Shown here piece by piece: positions 56,572 through 64,000 of a stretch of 64,000 nucleotides of DNA (its first letter is position 1; every line of letters starts with the position of its first letter). The notes beneath the pieces are model-generated. The model saw nothing but the letters and a program-made list of their open reading frames with translations. It was not told where the DNA came from and made no database searches. Source of the stretch: Kribbella qitaiheensis. Lineage in GTDB: Bacteria; Actinomycetota; Actinomycetes; Propionibacteriales; Kribbellaceae. The stretch lies in contig NZ_CP043661.1 in the NCBI RefSeq assembly GCF_014217565.1, forward strand, positions 7,440,001 to 7,504,000. Reading direction: 5' to 3'. The translations under genes were made by a program, and so were the position numbers.

Positions 56572-57062
56572 CCCGCGACGAATCTCAGGCCGCTCTGCAC
56601 AAGCTGATCGAATTGGTGCGGGAGCGAGGCGCGACGCTTGCCACCGCGGAGTCGCTGACCGGCGGCATGGTGGGTGCGGCGCTGACAGACGTGCCCGGCA
56701 TCTCGGCGATCTATCGAGGTGGCGTGATCGTCTACGCGACCGACCTGAAAGCGACGCTCGCCGGTGTCCCGGCGGACCTGCTGGCGGACGTCGGCCCGGT
56801 TCATCCGGACACGGCCGCAGCTCTCGCCTCCGGCGTACGGGAGCGGCTTGGGGCCACCTACGGGCTGGCGACCACCGGTGTGGCCGGACCGGACCCGCAG
56901 GACGGCATCGAGGCGGGCGCTGTCTACGTGGGAGTCGCCGGACCGACGGGCGTTCGGGTCCGCAAGTTGTCCCTGAGCGGTGACCGGGAGGCGGTCCGAA
57001 GGGGCAGCGTCCAGGGTGTTCTCGAACTGGCCGTCGAACTGGTGGCGGAAGAACCAGCCTGA
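56568..57062 (+). CDS. cinA: CinA-family nicotinamide-nucleotide amidohydrolase
   Basis: Stand-alone CinA C-terminal domain (PncC-type), 164 residues, which deamidates nicotinamide mononucleotide and is linked to competence and DNA repair by neighbourhood. Visible: LATAESLTGGMVGAALTDVP, YRGGVIVYATDLKATLAGVP, VRERLGATYGLATTGVAGPD and VYVGVAGPTGVRVRKLSL. ATG 56568 overlaps the pgsA stop. The order pgsA-cinA-clgR is the standard actinobacterial arrangement. Confidence 0.93.
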   Translation: MTRDESQAALHKLIELVRERGATLATAESLTGGMVGAALTDVPGISAIYRGGVIVYATDLKATLAGVPADLLADVGPVHPDTAAALASGVRERLGATYGLATTGVAGPDPQDGIEAGAVYVGVAGPTGVRVRKLSLSGDREAVRRGSVQGVLELAVELVAEEPA

Positions 57063-57148
57063 TCGGTGTGTTGAGACCAGCATGGGAACAGGTAGGGCAG
57101 ACTGGCACGGCGCACCGAAGCTGGACATTGCGAGGAGTAGTGACCCGG

Positions 57149-57196
57149 CAACGGGTACCGTTGGTCCTCACGACCGAGCTACCGTGCGAGTAGGTT
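57149..57196 (+). promoter_or_regulatory. clgR upstream palindrome and candidate -10
   Basis: CAACGG-GTA-CCGTTG (57149-57163) is a 6-bp-arm palindrome; TAGGTT at 57191-57196 is a possible -10 about 29 nt before the clgR ATG, leaving room for the AGGGAG ribosome site. Weak prediction. Confidence 0.35.
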
Positions 57197-57225
57197 CGGT
57201 CCGACAGGCGGAAGGGAGAAACCTC

Positions 57226-57516
57226 ATGGTGCTGGTTCGTGGCCTGCTGGGCGACGTCCTGCGGCGTAAGCGGCTGCGCCAGGGGCGCACGTTGCGCGAG
57301 GTGTCTGCCGATGCCCGGGTGAGTCTCGGTTATCTGTCCGAGGTCGAGCGCGGTCAGAAGGAAGCCTCGAGTGAGCTGCTCGCGGCCATCTGCACGGCGC
57401 TGGATGTGCCGCTGTCGACGATCTTCGCCGAAGTGAGCGAAGATCTGGCCCGCGAAGAGGCCCTGGTGCTGGCGCACCCGAGCATCGAGCCCGCGGTTGT
57501 CGCCTCGGCGGCCTGA
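57226..57516 (+). CDS. clgR: ClgR-type XRE transcriptional regulator
   Basis: Small helix-turn-helix activator of Clp protease and related genes, itself a Clp substrate in other actinobacteria. The 96-residue product has VLRRKRLRQGRTLREVSADA, RVSLGYLSEVERGQKEASSE and LLAAICTALDVPLSTIF, the exact layout of ClgR. The C-terminus ends VVASAA, a di-Ala-like tail consistent with degradation by ClpP. ATG 57226 has AGGGAG 7 nt upstream. Confidence 0.92.
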   Translation: MVLVRGLLGDVLRRKRLRQGRTLREVSADARVSLGYLSEVERGQKEASSELLAAICTALDVPLSTIFAEVSEDLAREEALVLAHPSIEPAVVASAA

Positions 57517-57538
57517 GCGGCCCGCTGCCCGCTGCCCA

Positions 57539-57556
57539 GACGCCTTTCCAGGCGTC
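57539..57556 (+). terminator. Short terminator-like hairpin after clgR
   Basis: GACGCCT pairs with AGGCGTC around TTCC. No T-run. It lies between clgR and the convergent DUF4262 gene and could serve both. Confidence 0.4.
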
Positions 57557-57602
57557 ACCCCGTACTTCGTTCGCCGGCTGTCTCTGCGCGCCGTCAGCGG
57601 GC

Positions 57603-58058
57603 TCACCGCGCCTCCTCGTCCCGGTCCGGCCGGTCGATCACGTCGGCCAGTTGCCGTACCGAGGTCGGCCACAGCAGTTGCAGCGCGCGAATCGGCGGTC
57701 CACCCGGCTGCCTGAACATGTCGTTGGCCGTCAGCAGATGGGTGGTCGAGTCCGGTAGCCGAAGCAGTTGCGGACGGCCGACATACAGCCCGCTGAGATC
57801 GCCCCCTTCGTCGAACCGGCGGCCGGCCAGCACGGCGATCGCCAGCGGCTCCAGCGCCCGATAGGCCGGGTTCGGAAAGCAGTCGAAGACGATGAACTCC
57901 GGATGCCCGTGCAGGCTCAGCCCCAGCGTGTAGGCGAAGGACGGATTGCGATCCCCGTCGCCGTCCACGTGCTGCACCGTCCACCCGTGTCTCATGATGT
58001 CGCGGCCAAGCCGCCGGTCGTACTCGTCGCCGGTCATCCCACCGCACTTGAAGCACAT
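57603..58058 (-). CDS. DUF4262 protein with upstream LexA box
   Basis: Soluble protein of 151 residues resembling the DUF4262 family: MCFKCGGMTGDEYDRRLGRD, HGWTVQHVDGDGDRNPSFAY, TLGLSLHGHPEFIVFDCFP and VRQLADVIDRPDRD. Function unknown. ATG 58058 is preceded by GGGGAA. A perfect LexA-type SOS box (58077-58090) sits 19 nt upstream, so the gene is probably induced by DNA damage. The minus ORF continues upstream without features and is not used. Divergent from a GNAT gene. Confidence 0.82.
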   Translation of the reverse strand: MCFKCGGMTGDEYDRRLGRDIMRHGWTVQHVDGDGDRNPSFAYTLGLSLHGHPEFIVFDCFPNPAYRALEPLAIAVLAGRRFDEGGDLSGLYVGRPQLLRLPDSTTHLLTANDMFRQPGGPPIRALQLLWPTSVRQLADVIDRPDRDEEAR

Positions 58059-58076
58059 ATCTTCCCCTCTCGAAAC

Positions 58077-58090
58077 CGAACAAATGTTCG
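58077..58090. promoter_or_regulatory. LexA binding site (SOS box)
   Basis: CGAACAAATGTTCG is a perfect match to the actinobacterial/Gram-positive LexA box CGAAC-N4-GTTCG. It lies 19 nt upstream of the DUF4262 ATG 58058 on the minus strand and 71 nt before the divergent GNAT gene, so it probably acts on DUF4262. Confidence 0.85.
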
Positions 58091-58148
58091 ATGCGTCAGA
58101 GAAGATATCCGGCTTCTCACGGGTGCGGCGGGTTATCCACAGTCCCCG

Positions 58149-58154
58149 TAGGAT
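58149..58154 (+). promoter_or_regulatory. -10 hexamer of leaderless GNAT promoter
   Basis: TAGGAT ends 6 nt before ATG 58161; no ribosome site is present. Confidence 0.55.
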
Positions 58155-58160
58155 CACGCC

Positions 58161-58724
58161 ATGCCTGAGCTGATCGAGCCGACAGTCGAGTTGCACGGGT
58201 CCTGGCTGGAGTCGTCGGCGGAGTGGGGCGGCAAGTACCAGGAAGGGACCGGCATGCACGAGGCCGGGGACGACGTGGTCACGGTCGAAGGGTTCAGCGC
58301 CTGGGTCGAGCGGCTGAGAGAGTCGAGTGACGACTCTCGTAAGCTCGACCGGGCGCATGCGACCTACCGATGGATTGTTGAGGACGGCAAGTACCTCGGC
58401 GCGGTCACGCTCCTGCACACACTCACAGACAAGTTGCTCGAGGGCGGCGGCCACATCGGGTACAGCGTCCGCCCGTCGGCGCGCGGACGGGGACTGGCGA
58501 CCTGGGCCCTCGGCCGGGTGCTCGAGGTCGCCCGGGAGCAGGGGATGGACCGAGTCCTCGTCACCTGCGACGAGGACAACCTGGCTTCGGCGCGGACGAT
58601 CGAGCGCAACGGCGGCGTACTGGAGGACATCCGGGAAACCTGGCTGGGGCCGACCCGGCGGTACTGGTTCACCTTCGGTGAAGGTGTCAGAGGGCGGGTT
58701 GGCAGACCGGGCACCAGTGGGTGA
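58161..58724 (+). CDS. GNAT family N-acetyltransferase
   Basis: Acetyl-CoA dependent acyltransferase of 187 residues. Core: GGGHIGYSVRPSARGRGLAT (with R-G-x-G-L-A loop for CoA), WALGRVLEVAREQGMDRVLV, TCDEDNLASARTIERNGGVL. The N-terminal part has WLESSAEWGGKYQEGTGMHE. Substrate unknown. The tail overlaps the convergent nei gene by 38 bp. Confidence 0.85.
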   Translation: MPELIEPTVELHGSWLESSAEWGGKYQEGTGMHEAGDDVVTVEGFSAWVERLRESSDDSRKLDRAHATYRWIVEDGKYLGAVTLLHTLTDKLLEGGGHIGYSVRPSARGRGLATWALGRVLEVAREQGMDRVLVTCDEDNLASARTIERNGGVLEDIRETWLGPTRRYWFTFGEGVRGRVGRPGTSG

Positions 58725-59472
58725 CGCGTTCGCGGGGTGGTTCTCCGATCGGGGCCGTCTGGATCGTGGTGGCGCAGCGGCGGCAGGGTTTGCCGGCTCG
58801 CTCGAACACCCAGGTGCGCCGGCCCGGGCGATCCACGCCAGTACTGACCTGGGTGCCGTTGCGGAGGTTCGCCTTCATCAGCCGGCGGCTGAGATCGACG
58901 GCCGCGCCGAGGTCGACCGAGGAGACGGGTCGCCAGGGGTGCAGCCCGAGCAGGAAGCACACCTCGATGCGGTAGAAGTTCCCGATCCCGGCCAGATTGC
59001 GCTGATCCAGCAGCGCTTCGCTGATGGTCCTTGACGGTTCGGCGGCGAGATTCGCGATCGCGGTGGAACGGTCGAAGTCGGGGGAGAGCAGGTCGGGTCC
59101 GAGGTGCCCGACCACGTCGTCTTCGGCGTCGGTAGCCACCAGTTCGAGCACCGGCAGGCGGTATCCGACGGCTGTCCAGTTCGCGGTCTCCAGGACGACT
59201 CTCACCTGGAAGTCGGGTCCGCCTCGCCATCGTTCGCCTGCCCGGTACAGATGCCAGCTGCCCTCCAACCGGAAGTGGGTATGGATCGTCAGCCCGCCGG
59301 ACAACCGGGTCAGCAGATGTTTGCCGCGTGCAACTACCTCCAGCACCGTCCGGCCGCTGAGGTCGGTCGTCGCCAGCGTCGGCACGCGGAAGTCCGTCCG
59401 GACCAGTTCCTGCCCGGCCAGCGCCTGATTCAGGCGCTTCGCCGCCCGCCACACGGTGTCGCCCTCAGGCAT
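58687..59472 (-). CDS. Fpg/Nei-family DNA glycosylase
   Basis: Bifunctional glycosylase/AP-lyase of 261 residues, probably Nei2-type. The catalytic N-terminus is PEGDTVWRAAKRLNQALAGQ (Pro1 after Met removal, Glu2). A helix-two-turn-helix region holds LLDQRNLAGIGNFYRIEVCF, and a zinc finger closes the protein: CRRCATTIQ and HWCPVCQ. It removes oxidised bases. Starts 3 bp after lhr's stop, so the two are one operon (helicase plus glycosylase), both in DNA repair. Confidence 0.92.
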   Translation of the reverse strand: MPEGDTVWRAAKRLNQALAGQELVRTDFRVPTLATTDLSGRTVLEVVARGKHLLTRLSGGLTIHTHFRLEGSWHLYRAGERWRGGPDFQVRVVLETANWTAVGYRLPVLELVATDAEDDVVGHLGPDLLSPDFDRSTAIANLAAEPSRTISEALLDQRNLAGIGNFYRIEVCFLLGLHPWRPVSSVDLGAAVDLSRRLMKANLRNGTQVSTGVDRPGRRTWVFERAGKPCRRCATTIQTAPIGEPPRERVTHWCPVCQPAL

Positions 59473-59475
59473 CGC

Positions 59476-62400
59476 TCACGCCCTCAATCGCAGGCCCCGC
59501 GGCGTCGCGTGGAAGCCGGCCTTGGCCAAGGCATCCCCGAACGCCGTATGCCGGACCTGCTCGCCGTCAGCTGTCTCCACACTCAGCTTGCCCAGATGAC
59601 CGTCCCTGATCGCCAAGGCCAGCGCGTCAACCGCCGGCTGCAGCAATTCGGGATCCTCGGTGAAGCTCAGCACCGTCCGCCCACCGCGCTCGACGTACAC
59701 GATCAACCGACCGTCCACGAGCATCACCAGCGCCCCTGCTTTCCGCCCTGGCCGGTGCCCGTCCCGCTCAGGCCATGGCAGCGCGGCCCCATAGGGGTTA
59801 GCCGGATCCGAGGCAGCCAGTACTACGGCTCGCGCGGCCGGCTCCTCCTTCCCAGCACGACCCGCCGAGCGAAGACCGGCGGAACCAGGACCGGCCGGAC
59901 CGAGATTGGGGGTGCCAGCGGTTCCGGGCAGCTCCGCCATCGCCCGTAGCCGGTCGACCGCGCCGGGCAATGCGAACTGGGCAGCACCGAGCCCGGCAAC
60001 GAAGTACCCACGACGACAGCGACCCGACTCCTCGAAGGCGCTCAGCACCTTGTAGACGGCAGCGAACCCACCCGGCGTGCGCTCGGTGATCACCGAACCC
60101 CGAGTGACGATCCCGTACCGGTCGAGCAGCGTCTCCGCGGCAGCATGCGCCCGGCGAGTGGCATCCGGATTGCGTTCGGGAAGCAACGACCACCGGCCGC
60201 CGGCGTTCGGGGGGCCGCTGCGCGACGGCATCGCAGGGCGTCCTGGCCGCAGCGTGCGACCGGGGCGTGCGCGAGGCGTAGTACGGCGGGTTCGATGGCT
60301 GCCGCGGCCCCCTCCGACCAATGAGCGAACCGGCGCCAGGGTGTCGTTGGTGAGTTGGCCGGCCCAGACCAGGTCCCACAGCACGCCGACCATCGTTTCG
60401 TCATCGACCACACCGGCGGTCGAGCCGACGAGATCGCTGAGTTGCCGGAAGAAATACGCGCCACCGCTGGACAGGGCGTCGAGCACAGCCTGATGGGTCT
60501 CGCCCAGTTCGAAGGTCGGATCCGGATCGGGCAGCGTGAGATCGCAGTTGTCCGCCAGATGCAGTGAGACCCAGCCGTCCGTGCCCGGCAGCGAACCCGC
60601 GCCGGCCCAGATCACCTCACCGGTGGCAGTCAGCTCGTCCAACATGGATGGCTGGTACCCAGGCACACGCGACGGGAGCACGATCGATTCGAGCGCAGAC
60701 GCAGGCACAGCGCATCCTGCGAGCTGCTCGACCGCGCCCAGCAGCACGTCGTACCCGCGTCCTCGGCTGCTCGTGATGCCCTGCCAGGCGGGCAGGAACC
60801 GGGCCAGTACCGCGGGGTCGACCGGCTCGACCTCCTTGCGAAGCGCGGCGAGAGACCGGCGTCGCAGCAGCCGCAGCACCTCGCTGTCGCACCACTCCAT
60901 CGCCATGCCGCCGGGCAGGAACTCGCCCTCGACCACTCGTCCGGCAGCGCTCAGCCGGCGAAGTGCGTCGGTCACGACCGCGACGCCTGTCCCGAGGTGC
61001 GTGGCGAGGTCAACAGCTCGGAACGGCCCGTGCGTTCGGGCATACCGCGAGACTAGGTCGCCGAGCGGATCGGCCACTGGCTCCGCGTGAGCTTCGGCCA
61101 CACCAGGCGGCAGCGGCACACCCAGGGCATCGCGCAGGCGGGCGACATCCTCGACCACGGCCCAGCGGTGCTCGCCGGCGATCCGGACCCGGACGACTCG
61201 GCGGGCGGCGGCCAGCTCGGTCAACCAGGTCTCTGGATCGGCGCCGTCGACACATCGCTGGGTTGCCTCGGAGACCGAGAGCGGTCCGACCATCCGTAGT
61301 ACGTCGAACAGCCCTTCCGCATCGCGGGCGCGACGGTCCTCGGCCAGCCGCTGCAGCTCGGCCTCGGTGCGCAGCACGACCTCGGCGTCGAGCAGCTCGC
61401 GCAGCTCGGTCCGACCCAGCAACTCGGCGAGCAGGCCCTGGTCCAGCGACAGTGCGGCGGCGCGCTTCTCGGCGAGCGGAGTATCGCCCTCGTACATGAA
61501 AGCGCCCACGTAACCGAACAGCAGCGACTTGGCGAACGGTGATGCCTCGGTCGTCTCCACCTCGACCACGGAGATGCGGCGCTCGCCGATTCCGGTCAGC
61601 AGATCCTTCAGCGCGTCCAGGTCGTAGACGTCCTGCAGCACCTCGCGCAGGGTCTCCAGAACGATTGGGAACGACCCGTACTTGCTGGCGACACTGAGCA
61701 GTTGCGCCGATCGCTGCCTCTGTTGCCACAGTGGCGACCGTTTGCCAGGGTTGCGCCTCGGCAGCAGCAGCGCTCGGGCCGCGCATTCACGGAAGCGCGC
61801 GGCGAACAGCGCGGAGCCGCCGACCTCGGCGGTGATGATGTCCTCGATCTCCGCCGGATCGAACAGCACCAGCTCGGCGCCAGGCGGCGCCTCGTCCGTC
61901 TCCGGCAGCCGCAGCACGATGCCGTCGTCGCCGGACACCGACTGCGCGTCCATCCCGTACCGCTCGCGCAAACGGGCTGCGATCGCGAGCGCCCAAGGCC
62001 CGTGGACCTGACCGCCGTGGGGCGAATGGATGCAGACCCGCCAGTCGCCCAGCTCGTCGCGGAACCGCTCGACCAGGATGGTGATGTCGTCCGGAACCCG
62101 GCTGGTGGCTTGCTTCTGCTCGGCCAGATACGCGACCAGGTTGTTGGCCGCGAACTCGTCGAGCCCCGCGTCGCGGGCGCGCTTGACCGCCTTCGCGGCC
62201 GGCAGCGCGGCCATCGTCCGCACGAACGCGCCCGTCGCTGCTCCGAGCTCAGCCGGACGGCCGACGGCATCGCCCTTCCAGAACGGGAGCCGCCCGGGCT
62301 GACCAGGCGCGGGGGAGACCAGCACCCGGTCGTGGGTGATGTCCTCGATCCGCCAGCTGGAGGCGCCGAGGGTGAACACGTCGCCGACGCGCGACTCGTA

Positions 62401-64000
62401 GACCATCTCCTCGTCCAGCTCGCCGACGCGGTGATTCGTGGACTCGCCGACCAGGAAGACGCCGAACAGACCGCGGTCCGGGATCGTGCCGCCGCTGGTG
62501 ACCGCCAGCCGCTGCGCACCCGGCCGGCCGGAGATCTCGCCGCTGACCCGGTCGAAGACGATCCTCGGCCGCAGCTCGGCGAACTCGTCCGACGGGTAGC
62601 GCCCCGAGAGCATGTCGAGCACCCCGTCGTACGCCGAGCGGGGCAAGCTCGCGAACGCGGCGCACCGGCGTACGAGGGTGTAGAGCTCCTCGACGTCGAT
62701 GGTGTCGAGGGCAACGATCGAGACGATCTGCTGGGCGAGGACGTCGAGCGGGTTGGCCGGGATGTGCAGGCTCTCGATCAGGCCGTCGCGCATCCGCTGG
62801 ACCACCACGGGCCGTGTCGACCAGATCACCCCGGAACTTGGGGAAGAGCACCCCGCGCGAGACGGCGCCGACCTGGTGTCCGGCGCGACCGACCCGCTGA
62901 AGGCCGCTCGCGACCGAGGGCGGGGCCTCGACCTGGATGACCAGATCGACCGCGCCCATGTCGATGCCGAGCTCCAGGCTGCTCGTCGCGACGACGCAGG
63001 GGAGTCGGCCGGACTTCAGATCGGCCTCGATCAGTCCGCGCTGCTCCTTGCTCACCGATCCGTGATGAGCCTTGGCGATCAGCGGCGGCGCGGCGAGCGA
63101 TGCACCCGATTGCGCCATCAGTTGCGCGGGGGAGCCCTCGACCGCCAGCTCCAGCTCGGCCCGTTCGGCCGCGATCTCGTTCAGCCTGGCTGTCAGCCGC
63201 TCCGCGAGGCGGCGCGAGTTCGAGAAGACGATGGTGGAGGTGTGCGCCGAGATCAGGTCGAACACGTGCTCCTCGACGTGCGGCCAGATCGACGCATGCC
63301 GCGGCGGCCCGGCTGCGGAGCCGGAAGTCTCGATCTCGGTGTTGGCCAACTCGGCCATGTCCTCAACCGGCACGACGACGCTCAGGTCCCACTGCTTGGT
63401 GAACTTGGGTTGCACCACAGTCACCGGCCGCTCGCCACCCAGGAACCGGGCCACCTCTTCTACCGGCCGGACGGTCGCCGACAACCCGATCCGCTGGGCG
63501 GGCTTGGGCAGCAGCGTGTCGAGGCGCTCCAACGTCAGGGCGAGATGCGCGCCGCGCTTGGTGCCGGCGACGGCGTGCACCTCGTCGACGATGACGGTCT
63601 CCACGCCGCGCAGCGACTCGCGTGCCTGCGAGGTGAGCAGCAGGAATAGCGATTCGGGAGTCGTGATCAGGATGTCGGACGGCTTGGTCGCGAACCGGCG
63701 CCGTTCGTTCGCCGGGGTGTCGCCGGAGCGGACCGCTACCTCGACGTCTCGCGGGGCTTCACCGAGTCGGCGGGCGGTCTCGCGGATGCCGATCAGCGGA
63801 GCCCGCAGGTTTCGCTCGACGTCGACGGCGAGGGCCTTCATCGGCGACACGTACAGCACCCGGCAGCGCAGCTTGGGGTCGTCCGGTGGCGGCACGGTGG
63901 CCAGCCGGTCGAGCGCCCAGAGGAAGGCGGCCAGCGTCTTCCCGGAACCGGTCGGGGCGACGACCAGCGCGTCCCGGCCCGCGGTGATGGCGTCCCACGC
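59476..64000 (-). CDS. lhr: Lhr-type DEAD/DEAH-box helicase, 5' end off the window, broken by one extra base
   Basis: Large SF2 helicase (over 1500 residues here, partial) that unwinds DNA-RNA and is linked to repair. The N-terminus lies beyond the right edge. Visible: Walker A APTGSGKTLAAFLWALDRL near the edge, YVSPMKALAVDVERNLRAPL, PSDILITTPESLFLLLT, DEVHAVAGTKRGAHLAL, GLSATVRPVEEVARFLGG, STIVFSNSRRLAERL, HHGSVSKEQRGLIEADL and LQRVGRAGH, then a long Lhr C-terminal region. The frame changes within RGDLVDTA; removing one base from GGGCC at 62809-62813 joins it to VVVQRMRDGLIESLH. The break is probably a sequence error. Confidence 0.92.

Noticed and set aside
57603..58454. Longer 283-residue reading of the DUF4262 frame
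   Set aside because: The extra N-terminus covers the LexA box and runs antisense to the GNAT gene; the family-like sequence begins at MCFKCGG.
10102..62813. Programmed +1 frameshifting in the six split genes
   Set aside because: No slippery sequence, rare codon or stop-codon context is shared, the genes are unrelated, and all junctions are explained by one extra base at GGCC.

Overview
The window is about 64 kb of GC-rich actinobacterial chromosome. Gene order, codon use (frequent gtac-containing codons), a SAM-IV riboswitch, many leaderless-type promoters and the ClgR/Lhr/Nei2-type gene set fit Nocardioidales, and Kribbella or a close relative is my best guess. The genus is an inference from memory, not a database result. 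I see no rRNA, tRNA, insertion sequence, prophage or CRISPR array.

The backbone is a conserved actinobacterial block read left to right on the + strand: infB (end only), rbfA, truB, ribF, rpsO, pnp, an M16 peptidase, dapB, a small TPR membrane protein, dapA, rnj, ftsK, a RodZ-like protein, rimO, pgsA, cinA and clgR. It covers translation initiation and ribosome maturation, RNA decay, lysine/diaminopimelate synthesis, chromosome segregation, lipid synthesis and proteolysis control.

Accessory modules are slotted into this backbone. At 1.8-9.4 kb are a giant single-chain biotin carboxylase/carboxyltransferase, a sirtuin and a secreted SGNH esterase. At 15.0-20.4 kb is a complete five-gene oligopeptide ABC importer. 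At 20.4-23.0 kb is a VOC/NUDIX gene pair bracketed by copies of a 62-bp palindromic repeat and a 33-bp tandem repeat. At 24.3-38.3 kb are a large ATP-binding XRE-type regulator, a secreted TAP-like hydrolase, a cupin/GlxA pair, an FMN reductase, a GNAT enzyme, a DUF418 protein and the phenylacetyl-CoA epoxidase operon paaABCDE. At 41.1-50.1 kb are a LacI regulator, a fatty-acid desaturase with a GAF-ANTAR protein, a Tat-exported PhoD-like phosphatase, a prolyl oligopeptidase, a class V aminotransferase under a SAM-IV riboswitch and a DinB-like protein. At 57.6-64 kb are a DUF4262 gene with a LexA box, a GNAT enzyme, a Nei-type glycosylase and the Lhr helicase, which runs off the right edge.

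Two cross-cutting observations matter most. First, six conserved genes (ribF, the TPR protein, the TAP-like hydrolase, the prolyl oligopeptidase, the PH-like membrane protein and lhr) are each broken by exactly one extra base, and in all six the extra base can be placed in a GGCC site turned into GGGCC or GGCCC. This looks like a systematic sequence error, possibly linked to base modification, rather than six pseudogenes. Second, many genes carry a TANNNT -10 hexamer exactly 6-7 nt before the start codon, the signature of leaderless mRNAs. Regulatory sites that stand out are the SAM-IV riboswitch, the LexA box, a 22-bp palindrome at the start of the XRE-ATPase gene and a 13-bp inverted repeat on the paa promoter.
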